DNA of 64,000 nucleotides, taken from positions 123,216 through 187,215 of the forward strand of contig CAJTLT010000004.1 in NCBI GenBank assembly GCA_910577375.1, written 5' to 3'. Positions 8,315 to 16,634 of the stretch are shown here, in pieces. The stretch is from an uncultured Christensenella sp. (GTDB lineage Bacteria > Bacillota > Clostridia > Christensenellales > Borkfalkiaceae). The number at the start of each line of letters is the position of its first letter. Within the stretch, counting starts at the first letter, position 1. The notes under the pieces are model-generated. The model was given only the letters and a program-made list of their open reading frames with translations. It searched no databases and was not told the DNA's origin. The position numbers and the translations under genes are program-made.

Positions 8315-10222
8315 TTACATTAAAGCTCTGCCCTGAGCTGTGCCTATAACGGTGAAAACTTCTGCTTCTTCGCCCGTTTTCGCGTCTATATAGATATAAT
8401 AGTTATCGCCCTGATAAGTTCCGAAGAATTCATAGCAAAGGGTTTCTCCGCCGTCAACGGGGATTACGCAGAGCCTTGAGGCTTCAACGTCAAAGCCTTT
8501 TACAAGCTTTGCCTTTGCTTCTGCTTTGGAAATAGAAGGTTCGCCGGGAGTTCTTTCCACGTGGTTGAGAACATAGCTAAGTCCTTCAAGACCGGTAACG
8601 ATTCCGCGTTCTTCGCAAACTTTTACTTTGATTATATCGGAATAGAAAATAACGTCGTCTTCTTCGTAAGCAAAGTTAAGGTTGCAGGTAGTTCCGTTTT
8701 CGCTCGTCCAGACGGCTTTCATATCGTCGTAACCGAGAGCGTCGAGGAAGTCTTCGGCAATATCGATGCAGCGTTTAACGGAAAAATTCTTGTCGGCGCA
8801 GGCTTTGTAGCTGTTGAATTCAACAACCTTTCCGCCTTTCTTCGATATCTGTGCGCTCATTTCGCCGTCGTTCGTTGTGAGAACAACGTTATAGCAAGTG
8901 AGCTGTTCGGCAACCGTTTCGCCTGTGCATTTCACGTCGGAAACGTTGTAATCTTTAAAGTACTTTTTAGCGAGTTCTTCGGCTCTTCCCGCGGTAATTT
9001 CGGTAAGGCCTTCAAGGTTTTTAGCCGTAACTTTATCTATATTTTCCGCAAAAGGTCCGTCGTGAATTTCTTTGGGGGTTTCTACCGTAGTATTCTGGAT
9101 TGTGTCGAAAGAGGAGTAGAAAAGCCCGTCCGTTTTGCCGTTGAGCGCGGAAAGCATATCTTTCTGCGTGCAGTTTGCGCAAAGGTCGTTTATGATGGCT
9201 TTTAATTCCTGATTGGTGTTATACATATGCTCGATTGTTGCAATCTGGCTTTCCGTAAGCTTTTTTCCGTTTGCCACCGAATAGAGCATCGACTGCGCGC
9301 TGTCGCCCATCTTGTTAACGAAAGAGGTGAGGTTTTGCGTGGTCTGCGTGTCAAGAGGAAGTCTTTCCAATACGGTTTCCGCCATTTCGCTTTCGATTGC
9401 TATATCGGTAAGAAGTCTTACCTGTTCGTTTCTCGAATTTGAAACGCGGGCTTTTGAAAGGTTTGTATCGAGATTGTCTACAATAGAGTTAAGTTCGTAA
9501 AGGTTTTCGTTCTGCGCCGTAGCCATGTTGGCTTCCATACCGTTCATATTTAGCCAGCCGAACGTAAGCATTGTTCCAAGGGCAAGGGTGGTTACGCCCA
9601 AAGAAATAACCGCTGCGAGCCAGCCGCCGAAGCCGGGCGCATGGCGCTTTTCGCTTCTTTCCGCTCTTTTTTCCGCGCGTACTTTCAGGCGGTGTTCGCG
9701 TTTTGCGCGCTTGTCTGCCATAGCCGCCTCGCGTTTTGCGACGCGAGCTTCAATTTTTGCCGCGTGTTCTTCGCGTCTGCGGTTGATGCGCGCTTCTTTT
9801 GTTTCGTGCTTTAACATATCGCGGCGTTCGCGTCTTTTTTCTCTGCGCTCTGCTTTTGCCTGCTTTATCGCCGCTATTCTGTCCAGACGCTTTTGTTTTG
9901 CTTCAAGCTTCTTTTCAAGGCGTTTTTGCTTTTTCTCCGCACGGATTTTAGCCGCTTCGAGTTTCTTTTGTTCTCGCGCCTGCTTTCTTTGCAAACGTTT
10001 TTGGCTAATAGCCTTTACGGGTTTGTTCTTTTTCTTTGATTTTTTCTGTTTTTCGGATTTTACAACGTTTTGCTTGGGTTGTTTTACCGTGCCGTCTGAT
10101 TTTTTAACGGTTTTTTTCGTTTGTTTTACGGGAGCTTTCTTTTCCGTCGGTTTTTTTGCCGTGTTTTTACGGGTAAGGTTTTCAGCCTTTTCCGTTCCGC
10201 TGGATAATTCTTTCTTACTCAT
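8315..10222 (-). CDS. ypeB: Germination protein YpeB with long basic N-terminal extension
   Basis: YpeB is an inner-membrane protein needed for the cortex-lytic enzyme SleB in spores. From about residue 205 the protein follows the family: one transmembrane helix (WLAAVISLGVTTLALGTMLTFGW, about 204-226), then the NENLYELNSIVDNLDTNL stretch, and C-terminal PepSY-like repeats (ITAGRAEELAKKYF; SVKRCIDIAEDFL; SKAEAKAKLV). The unusual part is about 200 extra residues before the helix, almost all Lys, Arg, Ala and Glu, which predict a highly positive helix or coiled coil. Typical YpeB is about 450 residues; this one is 635. It lies 10 bases downstream of sleB and clearly shares its transcript. Confidence 0.88.
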   Translation of the reverse strand: MSKKELSSGTEKAENLTRKNTAKKPTEKKAPVKQTKKTVKKSDGTVKQPKQNVVKSEKQKKSKKKNKPVKAISQKRLQRKQAREQKKLEAAKIRAEKKQKRLEKKLEAKQKRLDRIAAIKQAKAERREKRRERRDMLKHETKEARINRRREEHAAKIEARVAKREAAMADKRAKREHRLKVRAEKRAERSEKRHAPGFGGWLAAVISLGVTTLALGTMLTFGWLNMNGMEANMATAQNENLYELNSIVDNLDTNLSKARVSNSRNEQVRLLTDIAIESEMAETVLERLPLDTQTTQNLTSFVNKMGDSAQSMLYSVANGKKLTESQIATIEHMYNTNQELKAIINDLCANCTQKDMLSALNGKTDGLFYSSFDTIQNTTVETPKEIHDGPFAENIDKVTAKNLEGLTEITAGRAEELAKKYFKDYNVSDVKCTGETVAEQLTCYNVVLTTNDGEMSAQISKKGGKVVEFNSYKACADKNFSVKRCIDIAEDFLDALGYDDMKAVWTSENGTTCNLNFAYEEDDVIFYSDIIKVKVCEERGIVTGLEGLSYVLNHVERTPGEPSISKAEAKAKLVKGFDVEASRLCVIPVDGGETLCYEFFGTYQGDNYYIYIDAKTGEEAEVFTVIGTAQGRALM

Positions 10223-10232
10223 TTATTGCCTC

Positions 10233-10970
10233 CTAAATTGCGAAAACGTGTTTGCCGATAGTGGTAACCGTTTTTCTGCTGAAAATCCACGAGCTTGTAG
10301 CCACCGCGGGGTTATAATAATAAAGACAGCCGTAAGTGGGGTCCCAGCCGTTCATAGCGTCCTGAGCTGCGTTCATTGCCGTCTGGTCGGGGGAAAGATT
10401 GATTTGTCCGTCCGATACGGCGGTAAACGCGTGTCTTTGGTAAATAACGCCAGAAATTGTGTTGGGAAAACTTGAAGATTTTACTCTGTTCAGAACTACC
10501 GCGCCTACGGCAACCTGACCTGTGTAGCTTTCTCCGCGCGCCTCGGCGTAAATACATTTAGCCAAAAGGTACAAATCCGAGCTTGTGTAATTTGAATTTC
10601 CGTTCGGCTTTTTGCCTTCGTTTTCCAAGACTTTGACGCTGTCGTTCATACCGAGTGCGGCAAAAGTGGATTTCCCCGCAATGCCGTCGGCTTTAAGTCC
10701 GTTTTTGCGCTGGAAGTATTTTACCGCTTCAACCGTTTTCGGTCCGTAAACGCCGTCTACCGAGCCCGAGTAATAACCCCATTGCTTTAAACGTCTTTGC
10801 AATTCTTTAACTTCGCCGCCCGTCGCACCTTGTTTCAGAACAGCCGTCTGAACGTAGGGGGACACGGCAAAGTCTGTTTCGTTCGTGTGTCCTAAATTGA
10901 ATATCGCGCCGCACGTTGCAACTGCCGCCAACGCCACGGATGCCGCGCCTATTCTAAGTGCTTTTTTCAT
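10233..10970 (-). CDS. sleB: Spore cortex-lytic enzyme SleB
   Basis: SleB is a lytic transglycosylase that degrades spore cortex peptidoglycan at germination. The 245-residue protein has a signal or membrane segment (residues 5-25), a peptidoglycan-binding domain (GATGGEVKELQRRLKQWGYY through GIAGKSTFAAL, about 50-108) and a hydrolase_2 catalytic domain (LLAKCIYAEARGESYTGQVA, the catalytic glutamate in YAEARGE, then VLNRVKSSSFPNTISGVIYQ and YNPAVATSSW). ATG 10970 follows AAGGAGG. It is the first gene of the sleB-ypeB operon, which is normally made in the forespore. Confidence 0.94.
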   Translation of the reverse strand: MKKALRIGAASVALAAVATCGAIFNLGHTNETDFAVSPYVQTAVLKQGATGGEVKELQRRLKQWGYYSGSVDGVYGPKTVEAVKYFQRKNGLKADGIAGKSTFAALGMNDSVKVLENEGKKPNGNSNYTSSDLYLLAKCIYAEARGESYTGQVAVGAVVLNRVKSSSFPNTISGVIYQRHAFTAVSDGQINLSPDQTAMNAAQDAMNGWDPTYGCLYYYNPAVATSSWIFSRKTVTTIGKHVFAI

Positions 10971-11143
10971 TTTTCCTCCTTAGCTGCGCCATGCGGCGAG
11001 CGATAATATGTGTAAATGCAAGGCGTATTCCGCCTTTGCAAATATTATGAATAATATAAAAAAAGTTATTCCGCGCCGGTTGAAAAATTTTTAAATCGAT
11101 GTTATATTGAAATCGGCAAATAAACCGTTTAAGGAGAAAAAAA

Positions 11144-13690
11144 TTGAATAAAAAATTTCTCTGCATTATTTTTGCTTTGATTTCATCGTGCTTTCTTGCC
11201 GCGGGTTTGTCGGCATGCACTGTATCGAATCCCAGCTTCGTATTTTCCGACGGAGTTCTCAGATATTACGCAGACGATACGCAATGCACCGTTATCGGCT
11301 GGGAAAACGTGCCTGAAAATTTTGAAATTCCCGCTATAAGCAACGGACATTATATAATGGCGATATCGCAAGATGCGTTCTACGGCTGCGATACCGTCAA
11401 AAGCATCACGGTGCCTAAAACGGTTAAAAAAATAGGAGAGGGCGCGTTTGCAGGCTGCCCCGAATTGTTCAGCCTTACCGTTTCAAGCGAAAATCCCGTT
11501 TACCACAGCAACGGAAACTGCATTATAGAAACTGATACCAAAACGATAATCGCGGGTTGCAACGGAAGTAAAATCGAGGAAGAAGAAAACCCCGCGGCAA
11601 TAGGAAGCAGGGCTTTTTACGAATGTACGAAACTTGCGGAAATTACAATCCCAGCCTCGCTCGTTTATATAGGCGCAAACGCTTTTGACAAATGTCAGTC
11701 GCTTGAAAAATTTACGGTAAGCGCTTCAAATCCAGAATTCTCCGCCTTTGACGGAATTTTATACAATAAAGAACGAACGGAAATTTTAACAGTCCCGCTC
11801 GGAATAAAGGGGGAAGTAACCTTCCCCGAAAGCCTTGCGGAAATTAAAGAAGACGCGTTTTTCGGCTGTGCCTCGCTCAAAAGCGCCGTTGTTCCGCAAA
11901 GTGTAAAAAGAATAGGGCTCGGCGCGTTCGGCGGCTGTTCGTCGCTGGAAAGCATTACGGTTCCATTTGTGGGCGAAAGCCTTTCGGTTATTCCGTCTTA
12001 TAAAACCCTTTTCGGTTATATTTTCGGAACCGCGGAGTTCGAGGGCGGTATGGCGGTAAGGCAATCGTACCGCATTACAAATTATATAGACAGGTTTTGG
12101 GAAACGTATTACGTTCCGACATCATTGAAAAACGTTACGGTTAACGGCGGAATTGTTTTTGAATGCGCGTTTGTGGAATGCCGTAAAATAGAAAGCATAA
12201 CTGCGGGCCCGGGCGTGGAAAAGGTGCAGGATTACGCTTTTTATAAGTGCGGCGCGCTTAAATGTGTAGATATCGATACGGATAACACGGGTATATTTTT
12301 GTTTGACGAGTGCCCCTCTTTAGAAACGGTTGTTATGTCTGCGGAAGGTTTTGCAAAGATAAACAACACAACAAGACCGTTATTGAAAAACATTACGATA
12401 AAACGCGGAAAAACCCTTAGCGACGATTATTTTCACAACTGTGTTAATGCGGAATATATTTCTTTGCCGACGGAGCTGGAAAATCTGGGTAAAAACGCTT
12501 TGTCTGCCGCAAAATTGCGGTTCAACGAATACGGGGGCGGACTTTATGCCGGCAATGAGGAAAATCCGTATATGGTTTTGGTTAAAACCGCGGATAAACT
12601 TTTAACGGCTTTTAAGGTACACCCTCAAACCCGCATAATACATTCTTCCGCTTTTGAGGAATGTAAAAATATGGCTGAATGTACGCTCGGCGAAAAAGTC
12701 GTTTCAATAGGGCACTACGCATTCAAAAACTGTTATGGGCTTTCCCGTTTGTCTTTGTCGGGCAGTATTAAAAACGTGGAAAGTACTGCGTTCTGGAATT
12801 GCAGCAGTTTAAGCTTCAACCGTTACGGCAACGCCGATTATCTCGGCAATGAGGAAAATCCTTACGTTTTGCTTTATAAAGCTTCGGGCGGGGTCTGCAC
12901 GGTTCATTCCGATACGCGGATAATTTTTTCGGATGCGTTTTACGGTTACAGATTGGGCGACGTAACTATTCCCGACGGGGTTAAGTTTTTAAGCGACGAA
13001 GCTTTTTACAGTTCAGGCATTACAAGCGTTGTTATTCCTCCAAGCGTTATAAGCATAGGGAAAGCGGCGTTCTGGGGGTGCGACAATCTTACTTCCGTTA
13101 CGGTATCGGAAGGGGTAACGGAAATAAAGAGCCTTGCTTTTGGAAACTGCAAAGCGCTTAAAAAAATTCATATTCCGTCAAGCGTAAAATTTTTGGGCGC
13201 AGGACTGTTTGCCTACAACAGTGCACTTGAAGTTCTTACCGTTTCAAAACAAAATCCCGTTTACCACAGCGACGGAAACTGCATTATAGAGACAAATTTG
13301 GACAAACTTGTTGCGGGGTGTAAATCAAGCGTTATACCCGATTACGTAAAAGAAATCGGTGTCAGAGCTTTTTATGGTAATTCTTCTGAATTTGTAACCG
13401 TTCCGGACAGCGTAAATAAAATCGGGGAATCCGCTTTTTATTCCGCCGAACAGCTCGAATACATTATAATCGGTTCGGGCGTCACGCTTGTGGACCGCAA
13501 AGCGTTTTTCGACTGTGAAAATCTCAAGACGGTATTTTATAACGGAACGGAAGAAGATTTTGAAAAAACGCTCTGTTTTTTCGATAAATATCTCACCGAA
13601 GAAAAGCTTTGTTTTTATTCTGAAAATCCGCCGACGGAGGCGGGCAGTTATTGGAGGTACGTTAACGGCAAGCCCGCCGTTTGGGAATAA
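11144..13690 (+). CDS. BspA-type leucine-rich-repeat surface lipoprotein
   Basis: An 848-residue exported protein built of LRR_5 (BspA/Treponema type) repeats. Recurring units have the pattern I(G/E)..AF..C.sL..ItiP.sV, for example IGEGAFAGCPELFSLTV and IGSRAFYECTKLAEITIP. The N-terminus has a signal peptide with a lipobox (GLSAC, cysteine about residue 25), so it should be anchored to the outer face of the membrane. The start is TTG 11144 behind AAGGAG. Two near-identical inserts (NPVYHSNGNCIIETDTKTI and its C-terminal twin) and two longer inserts (NEENPYVLLYK type) interrupt the repeats. BspA proteins bind host or cell-surface ligands; no ligand can be assigned here. Confidence 0.85.
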   Translation: MNKKFLCIIFALISSCFLAAGLSACTVSNPSFVFSDGVLRYYADDTQCTVIGWENVPENFEIPAISNGHYIMAISQDAFYGCDTVKSITVPKTVKKIGEGAFAGCPELFSLTVSSENPVYHSNGNCIIETDTKTIIAGCNGSKIEEEENPAAIGSRAFYECTKLAEITIPASLVYIGANAFDKCQSLEKFTVSASNPEFSAFDGILYNKERTEILTVPLGIKGEVTFPESLAEIKEDAFFGCASLKSAVVPQSVKRIGLGAFGGCSSLESITVPFVGESLSVIPSYKTLFGYIFGTAEFEGGMAVRQSYRITNYIDRFWETYYVPTSLKNVTVNGGIVFECAFVECRKIESITAGPGVEKVQDYAFYKCGALKCVDIDTDNTGIFLFDECPSLETVVMSAEGFAKINNTTRPLLKNITIKRGKTLSDDYFHNCVNAEYISLPTELENLGKNALSAAKLRFNEYGGGLYAGNEENPYMVLVKTADKLLTAFKVHPQTRIIHSSAFEECKNMAECTLGEKVVSIGHYAFKNCYGLSRLSLSGSIKNVESTAFWNCSSLSFNRYGNADYLGNEENPYVLLYKASGGVCTVHSDTRIIFSDAFYGYRLGDVTIPDGVKFLSDEAFYSSGITSVVIPPSVISIGKAAFWGCDNLTSVTVSEGVTEIKSLAFGNCKALKKIHIPSSVKFLGAGLFAYNSALEVLTVSKQNPVYHSDGNCIIETNLDKLVAGCKSSVIPDYVKEIGVRAFYGNSSEFVTVPDSVNKIGESAFYSAEQLEYIIIGSGVTLVDRKAFFDCENLKTVFYNGTEEDFEKTLCFFDKYLTEEKLCFYSENPPTEAGSYWRYVNGKPAVWE

Positions 13691-13715
13691 TAAATTTGTT
13701 TATAAGTAATAAGTC

Positions 13716-13760
13716 AAAAAAGCCTAATGGGGCTGTTTTCCGCCCCATTAGGCTTTTTAA
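13716..13760. terminator. Bidirectional terminator between LRR gene and spoIIR
   Basis: A 17-bp stem (AAAAAGCCTAATGGGGC, 13716-13732, with 13742-13758) flanked by A and T runs. It serves both convergent genes. Confidence 0.9.
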
Positions 13761-13791
13761 CGTTATTTGAACCGTTTGGTTTTTGTAGTAA

Positions 13792-14322
13792 TTATTTGCC
13801 GAAAAACTTATTTATGATATCGTAAATTGCAGAACGGTATTCCACGTTTGAAGTGGCGGAAGTAAAGCAAAGCGGAGGATAAATAACGCACCACCAGTTG
13901 TCGCCCGTGCCGGAGCCGAGCTCGATTATCAAAGCGTCGTAAACGCCTTGTTCCAAAGTAAGTTCGCCGTAAACGCGGGTGGGGAAAATTTCTTCGCGTA
14001 TCTGCGCTTTTGACGCGTATGCAAAGCCGTGATTTTGCAAGGTTTTATCACAAACTTCTTCAATCTGCGGCAAAATTCCGCCGATAATCTGCATAGCCGC
14101 GGGTTTATCGACACACTCCGCAACATAAGGGGTTATGAATTTTACGACTTCGTCTTTTACTATGTATTTTATATTTTGGTCGATCTGTTCGTTGGAATTT
14201 GCGCGGACGTGTATGCGCAGGTAATCGTTTTCCGCCTCCACCGTTCCGCTTTGATAGTTTACGAAAATTACCGTGCCGATTATTAAAATTAACGCGAAAG
14301 CCGCCGCCATAAACTTTTTCAT
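13792..14322 (-). CDS. spoIIR: Stage II sporulation protein R
   Basis: SpoIIR is secreted from the forespore and triggers SpoIIGA-dependent processing of pro-sigma-E in the mother cell. The 176-residue protein has an N-terminal signal or membrane segment (about 5-22), then LRIHVRANSNEQIDQNIKY (the family hallmark), KDEVVKFITPYV, YGELTLEQGVYDALIIELGSG and GDNWWCVIYPPLCF. Length and motifs fit the family well. The ATG at 14322 follows an AGGTG box. It is monocistronic, with a divergent lipoprotein gene upstream. Confidence 0.93.
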   Translation of the reverse strand: MKKFMAAAFALILIIGTVIFVNYQSGTVEAENDYLRIHVRANSNEQIDQNIKYIVKDEVVKFITPYVAECVDKPAAMQIIGGILPQIEEVCDKTLQNHGFAYASKAQIREEIFPTRVYGELTLEQGVYDALIIELGSGTGDNWWCVIYPPLCFTSATSNVEYRSAIYDIINKFFGK

Positions 14323-14471
14323 AAAATCACCTCGTTTTAATTACGGATTTTTTATTGACGCGGATTATTTAATTTATACTCTCATTTCCGTATTTTTTTA
14401 AAATATTATTTTGCCGACACCAAACGGTCACAAAGGCGGAGTAATATTGGCGGTGTGTTTGGAGATAACAA

Positions 14472-15635
14472 ATGAAAAAGTTAAATATTATTTTTGCGGG
14501 GGTATTTTCTGCGTCGGGCTTATTTTTAACCGCTTGTTCGGCGGAAGCGGGTTTACCGCCGGATGACGGTTTGACGGTTGTTGAAAAAATTTCCGATATG
14601 CGGAAAATCGAAGAAATGTTGGAAACCGAGCTTGTTGTGTTCGAGGAAGCAGACGGGTTTGGCGAAAATGAAAATCAGGAAACGGGAAGTATTTATTATT
14701 CGGGTGATAATTCCGTAAATAAAACGGAACTTGTTTACCGTTATTATTTCAAGGGATATAAAAACAGTATTATCGAGGGTGAAATTTATAAAAGCGCACA
14801 CGACACCGAAGAAAGCATTGCACGTCTAAAACAGGATATTTACGACGACGTTGAAAGCGGAGCCGCGCTTATCGGGTTCGGCGACCCGTTCGGATATACG
14901 GAGGGGGATATTTACAGGGGAAGTTTTAATATAGGGGATTCTTATATACCGGTGAAAAATTCAACGACGATAAGAAATACGGATGCGGTTTTTAATAATG
15001 AATTGCTTGGAAAGATAACCGATTATGAAACGGTTTATATCCTTAACAATCCTTCAAACAAAGAAAAGCTATGGATGTTGATTACTCACGAAACATATTT
15101 GAAACCTACTCAAACGAACAACCGTAATTTTAAAGGCGTTGGGGTAGAGTTTAAACTGGACTTAAAAGAAGGATTTATGGTGAGAGATTACGCCCCCAAA
15201 GCACAGGGACCGAGCAAAACCGTAAGTTATTCTTCCGGATTTAATCTTTCGGGCGGAATAGGCGGTGGCGGCGGTTCTGTAAGTGCGGGAACTAATTTCG
15301 GTTTCAGTTATACAAAAAATGTTGAATCTCCAAGAGTGTATGATGCAAGCCAAATTCCGGAAAGCGTTGATATCCGTTTTGAATATGTTGACCCGGGTTC
15401 ATGGTACGGTGATTTCTGTGCATATAATTCAGGGACGACGTTTCAATGTTCCCTTGCTGTTTTGGAAGCAAGAAAAACGGATACGTTTATTCAATACACA
15501 TCGGAAATTAAAGGAAGATTTCAAAAATATCAGAATTGGACTGTCCCCTGGGTAGACGAATATTATTCCATATTCGTTGACGATACTTATAAAATAAGCG
15601 ATTTGCTTAAACTTATGGAACAGGTAAACGCATAA
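14472..15635 (+). CDS. Secreted lipoprotein, glycine-rich beta segment, function unknown
   Basis: A 387-residue protein with a lipoprotein signal peptide (FLTAC, cysteine about residue 22). The middle is ordinary soluble sequence. Residues about 255-285 (SYSSGFNLSGGIGGGGG, then SVSAGTNFGFSYTKNVESP) form a glycine- and serine-rich alternating stretch that could make an amphipathic beta hairpin. Aromatic-rich sequence follows (DPGSWYGDFCAY, YQNWTVPWVDEYYSIFVDD). The arrangement recalls the stem and rim layout of leukocidin-type pore-forming proteins, but I cannot show homology. No operon partner is visible. GGAG lies upstream of the ATG. Confidence 0.55.
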   Translation: MKKLNIIFAGVFSASGLFLTACSAEAGLPPDDGLTVVEKISDMRKIEEMLETELVVFEEADGFGENENQETGSIYYSGDNSVNKTELVYRYYFKGYKNSIIEGEIYKSAHDTEESIARLKQDIYDDVESGAALIGFGDPFGYTEGDIYRGSFNIGDSYIPVKNSTTIRNTDAVFNNELLGKITDYETVYILNNPSNKEKLWMLITHETYLKPTQTNNRNFKGVGVEFKLDLKEGFMVRDYAPKAQGPSKTVSYSSGFNLSGGIGGGGGSVSAGTNFGFSYTKNVESPRVYDASQIPESVDIRFEYVDPGSWYGDFCAYNSGTTFQCSLAVLEARKTDTFIQYTSEIKGRFQKYQNWTVPWVDEYYSIFVDDTYKISDLLKLMEQVNA

Positions 15636-15785
15636 ATATCAAGCTCCACCGTATTTTTACGGAGGAACTGTTTTTTGCGTATCAAAAAAAGTTTGCGGCA
15701 CATACAATATATTGTGTGCGGTTGCGCGCACAAAAACTATGTCGCAAAAAATTTATTTAATTTTATTATTTTTTCAAAAAAACGC

Positions 15786-15814
15786 TTGATTTTTATTTCT
15801 TTATTTGTTATATT
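15786..15814 (+). promoter_or_regulatory. tRNA cluster promoter
   Basis: TTGATT (15786-15791), a 17-base spacer and TATATT (15809-15814), 12 bases before the first tRNA. Confidence 0.6.
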
Positions 15815-15826
15815 AATTAAGCGTTT

Positions 15827-15902
15827 GGGAGCTTAGCTCAGTTGGGAGAGCAACTGCCCTACAAGCAGTGGGTCACAGGTTCGAGCCCTGTAGCTCCCAC
15901 CA
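15827..15902 (+). tRNA. tRNA-Val(TAC)
   Basis: Full cloverleaf: acceptor GGGAGCT/AGCTCCC, D arm GCTC..GAGC, anticodon stem ACTGC/GCAGT, T arm ACAGG-TTCGAGC-CCTGT, encoded CCA. The seven-base anticodon loop is CCTACAA, giving anticodon TAC. Position 33 is C where almost all tRNAs have T. Confidence 0.92.
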
Positions 15903-15924
15903 ACGGAAATAGTGCGGCAGATAT

Positions 15925-15999
15925 GCGGGAGTGGCTCAGTGGTAGAGCGTCACCTTGCCAAGGTGAATGTCGCGGGTTCGAATCTCGTCTCCCGCTCCA
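15925..15999 (+). tRNA. tRNA-Gly(GCC)
   Basis: Acceptor GCGGGAG/CTCCCGC, anticodon loop TTGCCAA, T loop TTCGAAT, encoded CCA. It follows tRNA-Val by 22 bases. Confidence 0.96.
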
Positions 16000-16023
16000 C
16001 ATGTCCGCACTATTTTTTTATAA

Positions 16024-16098
<75 letters not shown>

Positions 16099-16100
16099 TA

Positions 16101-16129
16101 AATGCCTTGGCACAGCCAAGGCATTTTTT
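16101..16129 (+). terminator. tRNA operon terminator
   Basis: An 11-bp stem (AATGCCTTGGC / GCCAAGGCATT, loop ACA) followed by six T residues ends the Val-Gly-Cys transcript. Confidence 0.9.
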
Positions 16130-16143
16130 AATTATATAATTGC

Positions 16144-16183
16144 GCCGCTATGGCGGAATAGGCAGACGCAAGGGACTTAAAAT
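16144..16183 (+). pseudogene. tRNA-Leu 5' half, copy 1
   Basis: Acceptor, D arm, the 5' strand of the anticodon stem and the loop CTTAAAA of a tRNA-Leu(TAA) are present. The gene then breaks off at the anticodon stem into AT-rich DNA. Its AGGGA stem strand fits the TCCCT of the displaced 3' half at 47811-47816. Confidence 0.8.
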
Positions 16184-16245
16184 TTTTGGCAGAAAATAAT
16201 TAACAAAAAATTCACATAAAAACTGAAAACTTAACAAAAAACCAT

Positions 16246-16289
16246 GCCCGAGTGGTGGAATAGGCAGACGCAAGGGACTTAAAATCCTA
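16246..16289 (+). pseudogene. tRNA-Leu 5' half, copy 2
   Basis: A second broken tRNA-Leu(TAA) 5' half (acceptor GCCCGAG, D arm, anticodon loop CTTAAAA and TCCT) that ends at the same structural point as copy 1. It has no 3' half. It appears to be a footprint of earlier integration or tRNA recombination. Confidence 0.8.
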
Positions 16290-16326
16290 TTACATATAAA
16301 AAATTGAATATTTATGCAAAAAACAC

Positions 16327-16413
16327 GCCGCTGTGGTGGAATAGGCAGACGCAAAGGACTTAAAATCCTTCGGAGTAACATCCGTGCCGGTTCAAGTCCG
16401 GCCAGCGGCACCA
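16327..16413 (+). tRNA. tRNA-Leu(TAA), attL site
   Basis: Complete 87-base class II tRNA: acceptor GCCGCTG/CAGCGGC, anticodon loop CTTAAAA, long variable arm, T arm GCCGG-TTCAAGT-CCGGC, encoded CCA. It is the left boundary of the integrated element. Both its anticodon core (16355-16368) and its last 30 bases (16384-16413) recur at the right boundary. Confidence 0.94.
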
Positions 16414-16634
16414 AGAATTTGAGAGAAATTGTTATGATTTCTCTCATTTTTTTACGCTAAAAACGGCATTTGGGTAATAATGGGTAATGATTTTGCCGTT
16501 TTTTGCATAAAATTGGCTGTTTTTTGCATAATTTTTAGATAGCCTTAAAGTTCAATATTTTTTTGGGAAACGCAATATGCAAATTAAAGGGACAAATCGC
16601 AATGTTCGGTCTGTCCCTTTTTGCATTTTAATAT
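16414..16634. other. Left-end region between tRNA-Leu and integrase
   Basis: Holds the tRNA-Leu terminator-like hairpin GAGAGAAAT/ATTTCTCTC (16421-16445), a long stem AAACGGCA/TGCCGTTT (16461-16501) enclosing GGGTAAT repeats that could be integrase arm sites, and the integrase terminator AAAGGGACA/TGTCCCTTT (16586-16620). The counterparts downstream of the right att site (47866-48050) are recognisably similar. Confidence 0.6.

Noticed and set aside
9525..10475. Long rightward open frame (316 codons) opposite ypeB and sleB
   Set aside because: It is the antisense of the Lys/Arg-rich part of ypeB, rich in Phe, Ser and Arg as expected of a shadow. No ribosome binding site or family match.
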